Source of the DNA: CAYNOZ01 sp964398955
Lineage (GTDB): Archaea; Methanobacteriota_B; Thermococci; Thermococcales; CAYNOZ01
NCBI GenBank assembly: GCA_964398955.1
Contig: CAYNOZ010000010.1
Location: 1-33,704, forward strand
Length of the DNA stretch: 33,704 nucleotides
Direction of reading: 5' to 3'
Positions 16,416 to 24,362 of the stretch are shown piece after piece. Position numbers and translations under genes: made by a program. How positions within the stretch are numbered: position 1 is the first letter of the stretch; each line of letters opens with the position of its first letter. The notes below the pieces were generated by a model. The model was not told the origin of the DNA. It saw only the letters and a program-made list of their open reading frames with translations, and ran no database searches.

Positions 16416-16863
16416 AATGTCTAAAATAGTTAAAACTATTAGTGGGCTCGTTTATCCACTTGTCCTAATATATGGTTTTTACATCATACTTCATGGGCAT
16501 TTAACTCCAGGTGGAGGTTTTCAAGGAGGAGCAATTGTTGCAACTGCATTTGCTCTAATAATAGTAGCTTATGGATCAGAAAAATCTGAAGGATTCTTTA
16601 GTGAAAAATTAATGTCTATTCTAGAAAGCATTGGAGGATTAGGATTTGTTTCAATAGGATTACTGGGTTTAGGAACAGTTTTCCTGTCAAATTTTTTGAT
16701 TGGAACACCTATATTCGGACAAGTTCCACCAACTGGTCCAAATACTGGGATACTGAATTCAGGAGGCATACTCCCTCCCCTGAACATATTCGTTGGATTA
16801 AAAGTTTTAGCAGGACTAGGTTCGATTGTACTAGCATTCGCAACCTGGGAGGCTGAAAAATGA
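16408..16863 (+). CDS. mbhF: Mbh subunit F (MnhB-like)
   Basis: 151 residues from ATG 16408 (an in-frame GTG at 16396 would add four). Four membrane helices and the MnhB signature GHLTPGGGFQGGAIVATA after the first. A periplasmic-side loop is rich in G, P and N (IGTPIFGQVPPTGPNTG). It is an antiporter subunit of Mbh/Mrp. The start overlaps mbhE by 8 bases, and the stop overlaps mbhG by 4. Confidence 0.92.
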   Translation: MDEMSKIVKTISGLVYPLVLIYGFYIILHGHLTPGGGFQGGAIVATAFALIIVAYGSEKSEGFFSEKLMSILESIGGLGFVSIGLLGLGTVFLSNFLIGTPIFGQVPPTGPNTGILNSGGILPPLNIFVGLKVLAGLGSIVLAFATWEAEK

Positions 16864-17210
16864 ATCTTCTAACCAACTTACCTTTTGTTGCCGTAGCATT
16901 AATGCTTTTAATAGGGTTCTACGGTGTTATATTTAAGAAAAATTTAATTAAAATTGCAATAGGAGTAACTATAATTCAATCTGCTGTAAATCTGTTTCTA
17001 GTATCACTAGGATATTTAAAAGGCGGTATTGCCCCGGTTTACACTTTAGCTTCACAAGAAAAAATGGTAGCCCCAACAGTTCAAGCCTTGACACTAACTA
17101 GCATTGTTATAGGACTAGCAGTGACTGCATTAATGTTAGCCTTGATTGTAAGAATATACCAGCATTATGACAGTATTGATTCAGATGACGTCAGGAGGTT
17201 GAAAGGATGA
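16860..17210 (+). CDS. mbhG: Mbh subunit G (MnhC/NuoK-like)
   Basis: 116 residues with three helices, homologous to MnhC and NuoK. The middle helix has the typical IGVTIIQSAVNLFLVS, and the loop GGIAPVYT and third-helix QALTLTSIVIG match MnhC. It sits next to the large MnhD-like subunit in the ion channel. It has four-base overlaps on both sides. Confidence 0.93.
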   Translation: MNLLTNLPFVAVALMLLIGFYGVIFKKNLIKIAIGVTIIQSAVNLFLVSLGYLKGGIAPVYTLASQEKMVAPTVQALTLTSIVIGLAVTALMLALIVRIYQHYDSIDSDDVRRLKG

Positions 17211-18763
17211 TGGAACATGTTCCAATACTAGCGATCGCAATTCCTTTATTAGCAGCTTTTGCCACTCCTCTAGTAGGTAAGATAGATAAAAAGTTGAGGA
17301 ATATTTGGGCAATAGCAGGTCTTGGAGTCGGATTAGGACTTATTATACTAACATTTAGTGAAGTTATAAACTCAGGAATTATAACTTATACTTTAGGAGC
17401 ATCAAATCCTAGTCAAGCAGTTCCCTCAGGTTGGAATGTTCCAATAAGAATAGTATTAGAAATAGACGGAATGGGAGCGTTTGCAGCTTTAGGTATGGGT
17501 ATCACAACATTCATAGCATCTATCTACTCATGGAGTTTCTTCGATGATGAAGAATCCGGTTTAGACAGATTTTACACCCTTCTATTATTGCTTGGGGCAG
17601 GAGGAACAGGATTAGCATTTACAGGTGACCTATTCAACTTGTTTGTCTGGCTAGAAGTTTCATCAATTGCAGCCACTGGTTTAGTTGCATTCTGGAGTTA
17701 CAGAGGAACTCCAAACGAAGCAGGATTTAAATTCATCCTAATTAGTGCAATAGGATCAATAATGGTATTAATGGCTGTAGGAATATTCTACGGACAATAT
17801 AACGCATTAAATATTGGAATGATAGCGCAAAGAATGATGAACACAGGATTCACCAGCTTAGACAAAATAGCACTCGTAATGCTAGTCGGAGCCTTCGGAA
17901 TGAAATGTGGTGCAGTTCCAATGCACATGTGGATACCTGACGCATACGCAGAGTCACCCGCACCAATAAGCATGGTCATGGTAACAACCAGCCAACTATC
18001 ACTATACGGACTATTCCGAGTATCATTCACATTATTCGGACTAAATCTGGAAGGAACCAGCTTAGGATGGGTAATAATAATCTTCGGACTACTAACTATG
18101 TTCGTGGGAGTAACCATGGCACTAATCCAGAAAAAAGTAAAAAGACTAATGGCATACCACGCCGTTTCCCAGACAGGATACATGTTACTAGGTGTAGGAG
18201 TAGGACTAGTAGCACTAAAATCAGGAACAATAGAAGGATATGGATTAACAGCCATGCAAGGCGGAATTTTCCACATAATAAACCACGCAATGTACAAAGG
18301 ACTACTATTCTTAACCGCTGGAGCATTAATATATAAAACAGGAACTAAAAACCTAAACAAAATGGGAGGACTAGCTAGAGAAATGCCACTAACAACAATA
18401 GCCTTCGTTATAGGAGCCGCCGCAATAGCAGGACTTCCACCATTCAACGGATTCGCATCAAAACTACTAATATACGAATCAGTATACAAACTAAGCCCAT
18501 TCCTAACAGCAGTAGCAATGGTAGTAAGCGTCCTAACACTTGCCTCATTCGTTAAAATATTCCAAAGCGCATTCCTAGGACCGGAAAAACCCAGCTTCAA
18601 GGGAATAGGGGAAGTACCCACAAGTATGAAGATATCAATGGTAGTACTATCCATCCTAGTAGTATTATTTGGAATATTCCCAGACATAATAGTAAACACC
18701 ATAGTTGAACCAGCAGCTAACGCACTAATTAATCAATTTGACTACATAGGAGGGGTTCTATGA
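17207..18763 (+). CDS. mbhH: Mbh subunit H (MnhD/NuoN-like ion-pumping subunit)
   Basis: 518 residues and about 14 membrane helices. Conserved ion-translocation residues are visible: E150 in LFVWLEVSSIAATG, and K233 in GMKCGAVPMHMWIPDAYAES, the family signature with the following AESPAPIS. A second lysine lies in the KKVKRLMAYHAVSQ segment, followed by H in IFHIINHAMYKG. It belongs to the antiporter-like subunits shared by complex I, Mrp and Mbh. Around 17790 the coding strand changes from mixed use to A/C-ending codons and stays so to the end. Confidence 0.96.
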   Translation: MMEHVPILAIAIPLLAAFATPLVGKIDKKLRNIWAIAGLGVGLGLIILTFSEVINSGIITYTLGASNPSQAVPSGWNVPIRIVLEIDGMGAFAALGMGITTFIASIYSWSFFDDEESGLDRFYTLLLLLGAGGTGLAFTGDLFNLFVWLEVSSIAATGLVAFWSYRGTPNEAGFKFILISAIGSIMVLMAVGIFYGQYNALNIGMIAQRMMNTGFTSLDKIALVMLVGAFGMKCGAVPMHMWIPDAYAESPAPISMVMVTTSQLSLYGLFRVSFTLFGLNLEGTSLGWVIIIFGLLTMFVGVTMALIQKKVKRLMAYHAVSQTGYMLLGVGVGLVALKSGTIEGYGLTAMQGGIFHIINHAMYKGLLFLTAGALIYKTGTKNLNKMGGLAREMPLTTIAFVIGAAAIAGLPPFNGFASKLLIYESVYKLSPFLTAVAMVVSVLTLASFVKIFQSAFLGPEKPSFKGIGEVPTSMKISMVVLSILVVLFGIFPDIIVNTIVEPAANALINQFDYIGGVL

Positions 18764-19095
18764 TCGGAGAATTATTAACAGGTAGCGGATATTGGAATCC
18801 GATAATTTGGCTAATAGCATTCATAATATTAGATATAATTGCCTACTTAATCTGGAAAGTAGGTAAAGGAGATTACAAACCAGAAGGAGAAGGAGGAATG
18901 CCTTTCCTATCCGGAAACCCCGAAATATCAAAAGATGCATCACATGTAAAAGCAGATAACATATACTGGGGTCTCAAAGAAGCACTCCACCCATACTACG
19001 ATAAAATGAAAGATATGCATAATGGAAGAGCCAATGACTACATACTATGGATGATAGGTGTAACTGCTCTGCTCTTCATATTGATGGTGAGATAA
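18760..19095 (+). CDS. mbhI: Mbh subunit I
   Basis: 111 residues: an N-terminal helix (about 13-32), an amphipathic middle containing the MbhI-like KADNIYWGLKEALHPYYDKM and NDYILW, and a C-terminal helix. In known Mbh this subunit bridges the antiporter-like module and the hydrogenase module. The order H-I-J is exactly that of Pyrococcus. It overlaps mbhH by 4 bases and mbhJ by one. Confidence 0.9.
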   Translation: MIGELLTGSGYWNPIIWLIAFIILDIIAYLIWKVGKGDYKPEGEGGMPFLSGNPEISKDASHVKADNIYWGLKEALHPYYDKMKDMHNGRANDYILWMIGVTALLFILMVR

Positions 19096-19583
19096 TGAAG
19101 TTATCTAAAAGTTTTGACAAATCACTTTGGGCTTTCCATTTCAACGCAGGATCTTGCAATGGATGCGATATTGAAATATTAGCCGCTTTAACATCGAGGT
19201 ATGATGTGGAAAGATTTGGAATAAAGTTAGTAGGTACTCCTCGACACGCTGATGTTTTACTGGTAACCGGACCGGTCACCAAACCGTTCAAAGATACATT
19301 ATTAAGAGTTTATGATCAAACCCCTGACCCTAAAGCTGTTGTAGTAGTGGGAAACTGTGGAAGCACCGGCCATATCTTCCATGAGTCTTATAATATTGAA
19401 GGACCGGTAGATGAACTAATTCCAGTCGATGTTTACGTTCCTGGTTGTGCGGCAAGGCCTGAAGCAATTATTTATGGAGTCGTAAAAGCTTGGGAGAAAT
19501 TAGAAAAGTTAAGAAAGGGTGAGGAAGTAGAAGATGAACCAGTAACTGTTTCCGAAGAAGAAGCTAAGGAGGCAATAGAATGA
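19095..19583 (+). CDS. mbhJ: Mbh subunit J: hydrogenase small subunit (NuoB-like)
   Basis: 162 residues carrying the proximal [4Fe-4S] cluster ligands: C21 and C24 in GSCNGCDIE, C88 in GNCGSTG and C118 in YVPGCAARPE. It passes electrons between the ferredoxin-like subunit and the [NiFe] site. The open frame extends upstream to 19047 inside mbhI, but residues before ATG 19095 are unlike the family, and GGTGA just before this ATG fits an RBS. The last ~25 residues are acidic. Confidence 0.96.
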   Translation: MKLSKSFDKSLWAFHFNAGSCNGCDIEILAALTSRYDVERFGIKLVGTPRHADVLLVTGPVTKPFKDTLLRVYDQTPDPKAVVVVGNCGSTGHIFHESYNIEGPVDELIPVDVYVPGCAARPEAIIYGVVKAWEKLEKLRKGEEVEDEPVTVSEEEAKEAIE

Positions 19584-20401
19584 CTTTCGGTTCAATAGTA
19601 GAACGTAAAGAGCCTGAAAAAATTGTAGATGAAATCAGAGAAGAATTTAGAGAAGCAGAAGCAACCTTGAAGAAAAGAGAAGAAGGAGTAACAAAGAAAG
19701 TGCAGAACAAAATCTGGGTAAACGTGAAAAAGAAGAATTTAAGGAACTTCATCAACTTTTTAGAGCAAAATTATCAATACCCTCACTTTACCGTAATAGT
19801 TGGAAATGATGAAGGAGATCAAATAGCTATCAGATACCACCTATCCTTGTATCATGAAGAGAAATACGGTGAAATTTCTATAATGTTGGAAATTGACGTA
19901 TCAAAAGATGACTTAGTTCTGCCAACTATCACTGATTTAATACCTGGAGCCCTAACTGCGGAAAGAGAAATTCAAGAAATGTTCGGAATTGAAGTAGAAG
20001 ATATTCCAGATGATAGACATATTTATCTACCTTATAATCAACCTGATAACGAATATCCATGGAGAAAAGATGAAAAAGGACCTGAGATGGTTGATCTTTA
20101 CGAAAAAGATAAGAATACGAGTGAAGATCTTAATTTATACTCTAAAGAAAAAATTGAGGAGTTTAATGAAGAGGAAGAAGAGGAAGGAGAAGGAGAGGAG
20201 GAAGAAGAAAGAAAGTACGTTATTGATCCGGATAAATGTGTAGGTTGTACTCAATGTGTTCCTGAGTGTCCTGTGGAAGCGATAAGCGGGAAATCTGGAG
20301 AGCCTCATACAATTGATCGTGATAAATGTATAGCATGCGGGGTTTGTGCAGATGTTTGTCCAGTAAACGCTATCAGTAAGGAGGGTGAGGATAATGAATA
20401 A
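19580..20401 (+). CDS. mbhK: Mbh subunit K (NuoC-like) fused to a C-terminal 2[4Fe-4S] ferredoxin domain
   Basis: 273 residues. Residues about 1-45 form a charged helix, and about 45-175 is the NuoC/MbhK domain (DLIPGALTAEREIQEMFGIE and DRHIYLPY are its signature). A glutamate-rich linker (about 195-212) leads to a bacterial-type ferredoxin domain with C220, C223, C226, C230 and C250, C253, C256, C260 (CVGCTQCVPECP and CIACGVCADVCP). Ordinary MbhK/EchD-type subunits lack such a tail, and a separate NuoI-like mbhN follows. The extra clusters may tether or receive electrons from a soluble donor. The frame is continuous and overlaps its neighbours (4 and 8 bases), so the fusion is not an obvious frameshift artefact. 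Confidence 0.92.
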   Translation: MTFGSIVERKEPEKIVDEIREEFREAEATLKKREEGVTKKVQNKIWVNVKKKNLRNFINFLEQNYQYPHFTVIVGNDEGDQIAIRYHLSLYHEEKYGEISIMLEIDVSKDDLVLPTITDLIPGALTAEREIQEMFGIEVEDIPDDRHIYLPYNQPDNEYPWRKDEKGPEMVDLYEKDKNTSEDLNLYSKEKIEEFNEEEEEEGEGEEEEERKYVIDPDKCVGCTQCVPECPVEAISGKSGEPHTIDRDKCIACGVCADVCPVNAISKEGEDNE

Positions 20402-21725
20402 TGAAGATAAAGATAATATTGAATTTAACCAATCCAATGAATTTAATAAGGATAAAGAGACTATTAAGTTCGATCAATGCAATGATCTTACAAAATTAGA
20501 TAAGGGAGAATATTCTTACTCAGTGCCTGTAGGACCGACTAATGTAGCCTTGCATGAACCAATAAGATTTTTCTTCGAAGTAGAAGGGGAAATTGTTAGA
20601 GATGTTGATATTAAACCTGGTTGGGTTCATAGGGGAATAGAAAAGATAGCTACAAAGAGAAATGCTGTTCAAATCGCTCCTTTAGTGCAAAGAGTATGCG
20701 GTATTTGTTCCACATCACACCCTTACGCTTATACTAGAGCTATGGAAGATGCAGCTGATATAAAGGTTCCTGAAAGAGCTCAATATATTAGAGCAATAAC
20801 TGAGGAACTTGAAAGAATACATTCTCATATGCTTTGGGCAGGATCAACCGCTCATGAAATGGGATTCGAATCACTTTTCTACTATATATGGAAAGAAAGA
20901 GAAGAAGTAATGGATGCCTTAGAAGCTCTTAGCGGGAATAGAGTTACTTATGAGATGTTTATAGTAGGTGGAGTAAGACGAGATATAAACGATTATAGAG
21001 AAAAAAACATTAGAAAAGCAATCAAACACTACGAAGAAATACTTGAAAAAGTAAATGACACCATGCTAGACGATCCTTCAGTAAAAATGAGAACAAGAGA
21101 TATAGGTATCTTAAACAGAGAAAATGCAATAAAATTAGCAGCCCAAGGCCCAACAGCCAGAGGAACAAGCATAGATAGAGATGTAAGAAAAGATCAAGCA
21201 CACTCCGCATACGCAGACATTGACTTCGAACCGATCACACCAGACAGACTATTAGGAGAAACCAGAGGAGATTGCTTCGACAGATTACTAGTAAGACTAA
21301 GAGAAGTTGAACAATCAGTAAACCTCATAAAAACCTTCCTAGATGACCTCCCAGAAGGAAAAACAATGGCACATGACAACATGAACCTCTTACTATCTGA
21401 CATAGAATCATCAGAAGGAGAAGGAATAGGAAGAATAGAAGCACCAAGAGGAGAATTACTATACTACGTAAACCTAGAAGAAGGAAAAGAAGAACCATCA
21501 GCCTTCAAAATAAGAACACCAACCTACGGAAATCTAATGTCGCTAATACCAATGTTCATGGGAGACCAAATAGCAGACATACCCGTAATCGGAGCCACAA
21601 TTGATCCATGTATGTCATGCATGGACAGAGTAACTATAATAAATAAAGATACAGGAAACAAGAAGATTTACAGCAAAGAAGACCTTATTGAAAAAAATAA
21701 AAACAATAAGGAGGGCAAACAATGA
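20394..21725 (+). CDS. mbhL: Mbh subunit L: [NiFe] hydrogenase large (catalytic) subunit
   Basis: 443 residues from ATG 20394, preceded by GGAGGGTGA (an in-frame GTG at 20385 is less likely). Both nickel-binding motifs are present: L1 C102 and C105 in RVCGICSTSHPYAYTRAMED, and L2 C406 and C409 in DPCMSCMDR. This makes it an active-type hydrogenase rather than a complex I NuoD, which lacks the cysteines. About 31 residues follow R412, a possible maturation tail. The N-terminal ~35 residues are a repetitive N/D/K-rich extension. The 5' half has mixed codon use, and from about 21000 it is A/C-rich. It overlaps mbhM by 4. Confidence 0.96.
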   Translation: MNNEDKDNIEFNQSNEFNKDKETIKFDQCNDLTKLDKGEYSYSVPVGPTNVALHEPIRFFFEVEGEIVRDVDIKPGWVHRGIEKIATKRNAVQIAPLVQRVCGICSTSHPYAYTRAMEDAADIKVPERAQYIRAITEELERIHSHMLWAGSTAHEMGFESLFYYIWKEREEVMDALEALSGNRVTYEMFIVGGVRRDINDYREKNIRKAIKHYEEILEKVNDTMLDDPSVKMRTRDIGILNRENAIKLAAQGPTARGTSIDRDVRKDQAHSAYADIDFEPITPDRLLGETRGDCFDRLLVRLREVEQSVNLIKTFLDDLPEGKTMAHDNMNLLLSDIESSEGEGIGRIEAPRGELLYYVNLEEGKEEPSAFKIRTPTYGNLMSLIPMFMGDQIADIPVIGATIDPCMSCMDRVTIINKDTGNKKIYSKEDLIEKNKNNKEGKQ

Positions 21726-22729
21726 CAACCGCCACAGAACTCGCCCTAAGACTAATAATAGGAACACCCGCAATAGCTATAATATCAATCATACTCGGCC
21801 TAGTATACAAAGGACTCGACAGAAAACTTCATGCAAGAATGCAGTGGAGAATAGGACCTCCATTAATACAACCCTTCTTAGACGTAAGAAAACTACTAAC
21901 TAAACAAAACTTCGTACCCGACAATGCCATAAAATGGATATACAACTTAATGCCAATGTTCGCATTAGCCGAAGCCATATCAATCTTACTATTCATACCA
22001 ATAGGAAATATAGGACCGATACTGGAAGGTTCAGGAGACCTAATCCTAGTAGTATACCTGCTAGCAGGACCAGCACTCTTCATGGCAATCGGAGGATTTG
22101 CCTCCGGATCACCATACGCAACAGTAGGTTCACAAAGAGAAATGGTTACAATGATGAGCTACGAATTTCCACTAGGAATAACAGTTGCAACAGTAGCATG
22201 GATAATCAGCCAAAGCCCAGTAACAGGAGCACCTTTCTCCTTAGGAGTTATAGCAGCAAACCCAATCTGGAACCTCGTGAACCCAGTAGGAGGAGTCGGA
22301 CTACTACTACTATTAATAGTCCTATTAGCAGTAACACCGGCAGAACTATCAAAAATACCATTCGACGTACCAGAAGCAGAAACAGAAATAGCTGAAGGAA
22401 TACTATCAGAATATACTGGTAGAAACCTTGCAATGTTCTACCTAGCAGACGGAGTGAAAACAATAGCAATGTCAGCTTTAATAGTAGCAATATTCTTCCC
22501 CTACAACCTCTCACCAATATTAGGTATAACCGGAATACCAGCAGCGATGGTAAACATTATATTCTTCCTAATAAAGATATTCATAGTAATGTTTGTCTCA
22601 GTAACATTCATAAGAACAGCAATAGCTAGATTCAAAATAGACCAAGTTTCAAAAGGTTTCTGGTACCCAATTTCAGTAATGTCAATAGGTGGACTAATAC
22701 TTGTAACAGTAGCTGGAGGTGTATTATAA
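21722..22729 (+). CDS. mbhM: Mbh subunit M (NuoH-like membrane anchor)
   Basis: 335 residues, about eight membrane helices. Homologous to NuoH/EchB: RKLHARMQWRIGPPLIQPF at the first cytoplasmic loop and PFDVPEAETEIAEGILSEYTG, split as PFDVPEAETEIA and EGILSEYTG, the conserved acidic loop coupling the hydrogenase module to ion transport. It anchors J, K, L and N to the membrane. The coding strand is strongly A/C-rich. It follows mbhL with a 4-base overlap and abuts mbhN. Confidence 0.95.
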   Translation: MTTATELALRLIIGTPAIAIISIILGLVYKGLDRKLHARMQWRIGPPLIQPFLDVRKLLTKQNFVPDNAIKWIYNLMPMFALAEAISILLFIPIGNIGPILEGSGDLILVVYLLAGPALFMAIGGFASGSPYATVGSQREMVTMMSYEFPLGITVATVAWIISQSPVTGAPFSLGVIAANPIWNLVNPVGGVGLLLLLIVLLAVTPAELSKIPFDVPEAETEIAEGILSEYTGRNLAMFYLADGVKTIAMSALIVAIFFPYNLSPILGITGIPAAMVNIIFFLIKIFIVMFVSVTFIRTAIARFKIDQVSKGFWYPISVMSIGGLILVTVAGGVL

Positions 22730-23131
22730 ATGGTAACCAAATTAGCAAAAAAAATATTTAAAAGTTTGTTTGAAAAACCAGTCACAAATAAATTTCCAGC
22801 AAAATATGCACCGGATTCCGTATTAAAATTATTCGATGCTTTAGAAAAAGGAGAAGCAGAATTAAACGATCCAATAGAACCTCCAGAAGATTATAGAGGC
22901 CGAATTAAATATGACAAAGAAACCTGCATAGGTTGTCAACAATGCATAACCGTATGCCCATCACAAGCAATATCATTCCTACCAGAAGAACAAAAAGTAA
23001 AAATAAGCATATCAAGATGTACCTTCTGCTCTCAATGCGCTGAAATTTGCCCAGTAAACTGTCTTGAAATGTCAGACGAATTTTTATTAGCAGATTACGA
23101 CAAATATAGCGATGACTTAATAGAAGACTAA
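22730..23131 (+). CDS. mbhN: Mbh subunit N: 2[4Fe-4S] ferredoxin-like subunit (NuoI-like)
   Basis: 133 residues. Two [4Fe-4S] motifs: C66, C69, C72 and C76 in CIGCQQCITVCP, and C97, C100, C103 and C107 in CTFCSQCAEICP. The N-terminal ~55 residues and C-terminal ~25 are the usual NuoI-type extensions. It is the electron entry subunit of Mbh, taking electrons from soluble ferredoxin. It is the last gene of the operon; its ATG directly follows the mbhM stop, and a T-rich tract ends the transcript. Confidence 0.95.
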   Translation: MVTKLAKKIFKSLFEKPVTNKFPAKYAPDSVLKLFDALEKGEAELNDPIEPPEDYRGRIKYDKETCIGCQQCITVCPSQAISFLPEEQKVKISISRCTFCSQCAEICPVNCLEMSDEFLLADYDKYSDDLIED

Positions 23132-23153
23132 AATAATATTCTTTAATCTCTAA

Positions 23154-23168
23154 TTCTCCATTTTTTTT
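23154..23168 (+). terminator. Oligo-T terminator of the mbh operon
   Basis: TTCTCCA followed by eight T sits 22 bases after the mbhN stop. The following AAAAATTTTAAAA stretch (about 23178-23190) could be the TATA-like element of the next, probably leaderless, gene. Confidence 0.55.
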
Positions 23169-23211
23169 AATACACCAAAAAAATTTTAAAATTGAAATTA
23201 GATTAAGTATT

Positions 23212-24354
23212 ATGAAATATTTAATAATAGGTGCCGGTGTTGCTGGCATAACAGCGTCAAAAAAAATATTAAACAATAAAGATGACGAAGATGAAATTAC
23301 TGTAATCACAGACGAATCCTATCCATTCTACTACAGACCTAAATTAATTGAATATCTATCCGGAAACCTAAGCATTGAAGATATTATAATACATGACAAA
23401 AACTGGTTCAAGGAAAAAGGGATAAACTTTAGAGAAAACGAAGAAGTAAAAAGCATTAAAACCGATGAAAAAATTTTGACAACCTCAAAAAACCAATTCC
23501 ATTACGATAAACTTCTCATAGCAAGCGGCTCTCATTCTTTCGTACCCCCAATTGATGGCCATAAAAAGAAAAACATATTCACATTAAGAAACATAGAAGA
23601 TGCTAAAAAAATACATGAAAAAGCCATAAATTCGGAAAAAGGAGTCGTAATTGGAGGAGGACTACTAGGGCTAGAATCAGCATACAACCTGAAGAAAACT
23701 GGATTAGAAACAACAGTTATAGAAGTTTTTGATAATCTCCTCCCTAAACAGTTAGACGAAAAAGGTGGAAAAGTATTGCAGAAAATTCTAGAAGAAAAAG
23801 GATTAAAATTTCAAGTTGGTGCAGACGTAAACAAGTTCAAAGGAAAAGAAAAAGTAAAAAATGTAAAATACAACGATACTGAAAACTTAGAAACAGATCT
23901 AGTTCTTATCTCGGCTGGAGTAAGACCAAATACGGAATTAGTGAAAAAAACTGATATAAAAGTTAATAATGGAATCGTTGTGAATAATTCCATGGAAACA
24001 TCCGCTAAAAATGTTTATGCGGCTGGAGATATTGCAGAACATGAAGGAAATATCTATGGTCTTTGGACGGCTTCCAAAGTAGAAGGGAGAATAGCTGGCC
24101 TAAATATGGTGAATAATGAGGAAAGATTCACCGGTTTCGTTCCCTCTCACAGTTTAAAAGTTGCCGGAGTGAACGTTATATCTGTTGGAGAGATAGAACC
24201 CGAAGGAGATTATGAAGAAGAAATCTATGAGGATAAAAGATCTTATAAAAAAGTTGTTAAGAAAAATGGCGAACCCATTGGTGCAATATTTGTCGGTGAT
24301 AAATACAAGAAAGATTCTAATAAAATAGTAGATAAAATAAAAAAAGGTAATTAA
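23212..24354 (+). CDS. NAD(P)H-dependent FAD oxidoreductase, rubredoxin reductase-like
   Basis: 380 residues. The FAD-binding N-terminus YLIIGAGVAGITA, the NAD(P)H domain VVIGGGLLGLESA (about 143-155) and the FAD contact motif YAAGDIAEH are all present. There is no redox cysteine pair in the usual disulfide-reductase position, which places it with rubredoxin reductase/NirB-type flavoproteins rather than with the CoA-disulfide reductase at 3226. Known relatives pass electrons from NAD(P)H to rubredoxin for superoxide reductase, among other partners; no rubredoxin gene is in this window. It has its own upstream AT-rich element and no clear RBS, so it is likely leaderless. It follows the mbh operon by 80 bases, and its 3' end converges on the stomatin gene. 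Confidence 0.88.
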   Translation: MKYLIIGAGVAGITASKKILNNKDDEDEITVITDESYPFYYRPKLIEYLSGNLSIEDIIIHDKNWFKEKGINFRENEEVKSIKTDEKILTTSKNQFHYDKLLIASGSHSFVPPIDGHKKKNIFTLRNIEDAKKIHEKAINSEKGVVIGGGLLGLESAYNLKKTGLETTVIEVFDNLLPKQLDEKGGKVLQKILEEKGLKFQVGADVNKFKGKEKVKNVKYNDTENLETDLVLISAGVRPNTELVKKTDIKVNNGIVVNNSMETSAKNVYAAGDIAEHEGNIYGLWTASKVEGRIAGLNMVNNEERFTGFVPSHSLKVAGVNVISVGEIEPEGDYEEEIYEDKRSYKKVVKKNGEPIGAIFVGDKYKKDSNKIVDKIKKGN

Positions 24355-24362
24355 GGTAAATA

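Noticed and set aside
19580..20401. Ferredoxin tail as a sequencing frameshift between two genes
   Set aside because: The frame is continuous through a low-complexity acidic linker with overlaps at both ends, and mbhN exists separately. Reads would settle it.
19095..23131. Complex I (Fpo/Nuo) rather than hydrogenase
   Set aside because: The large subunit keeps both CxxC pairs for nickel, and the operon has Mrp-type subunits in Mbh order.
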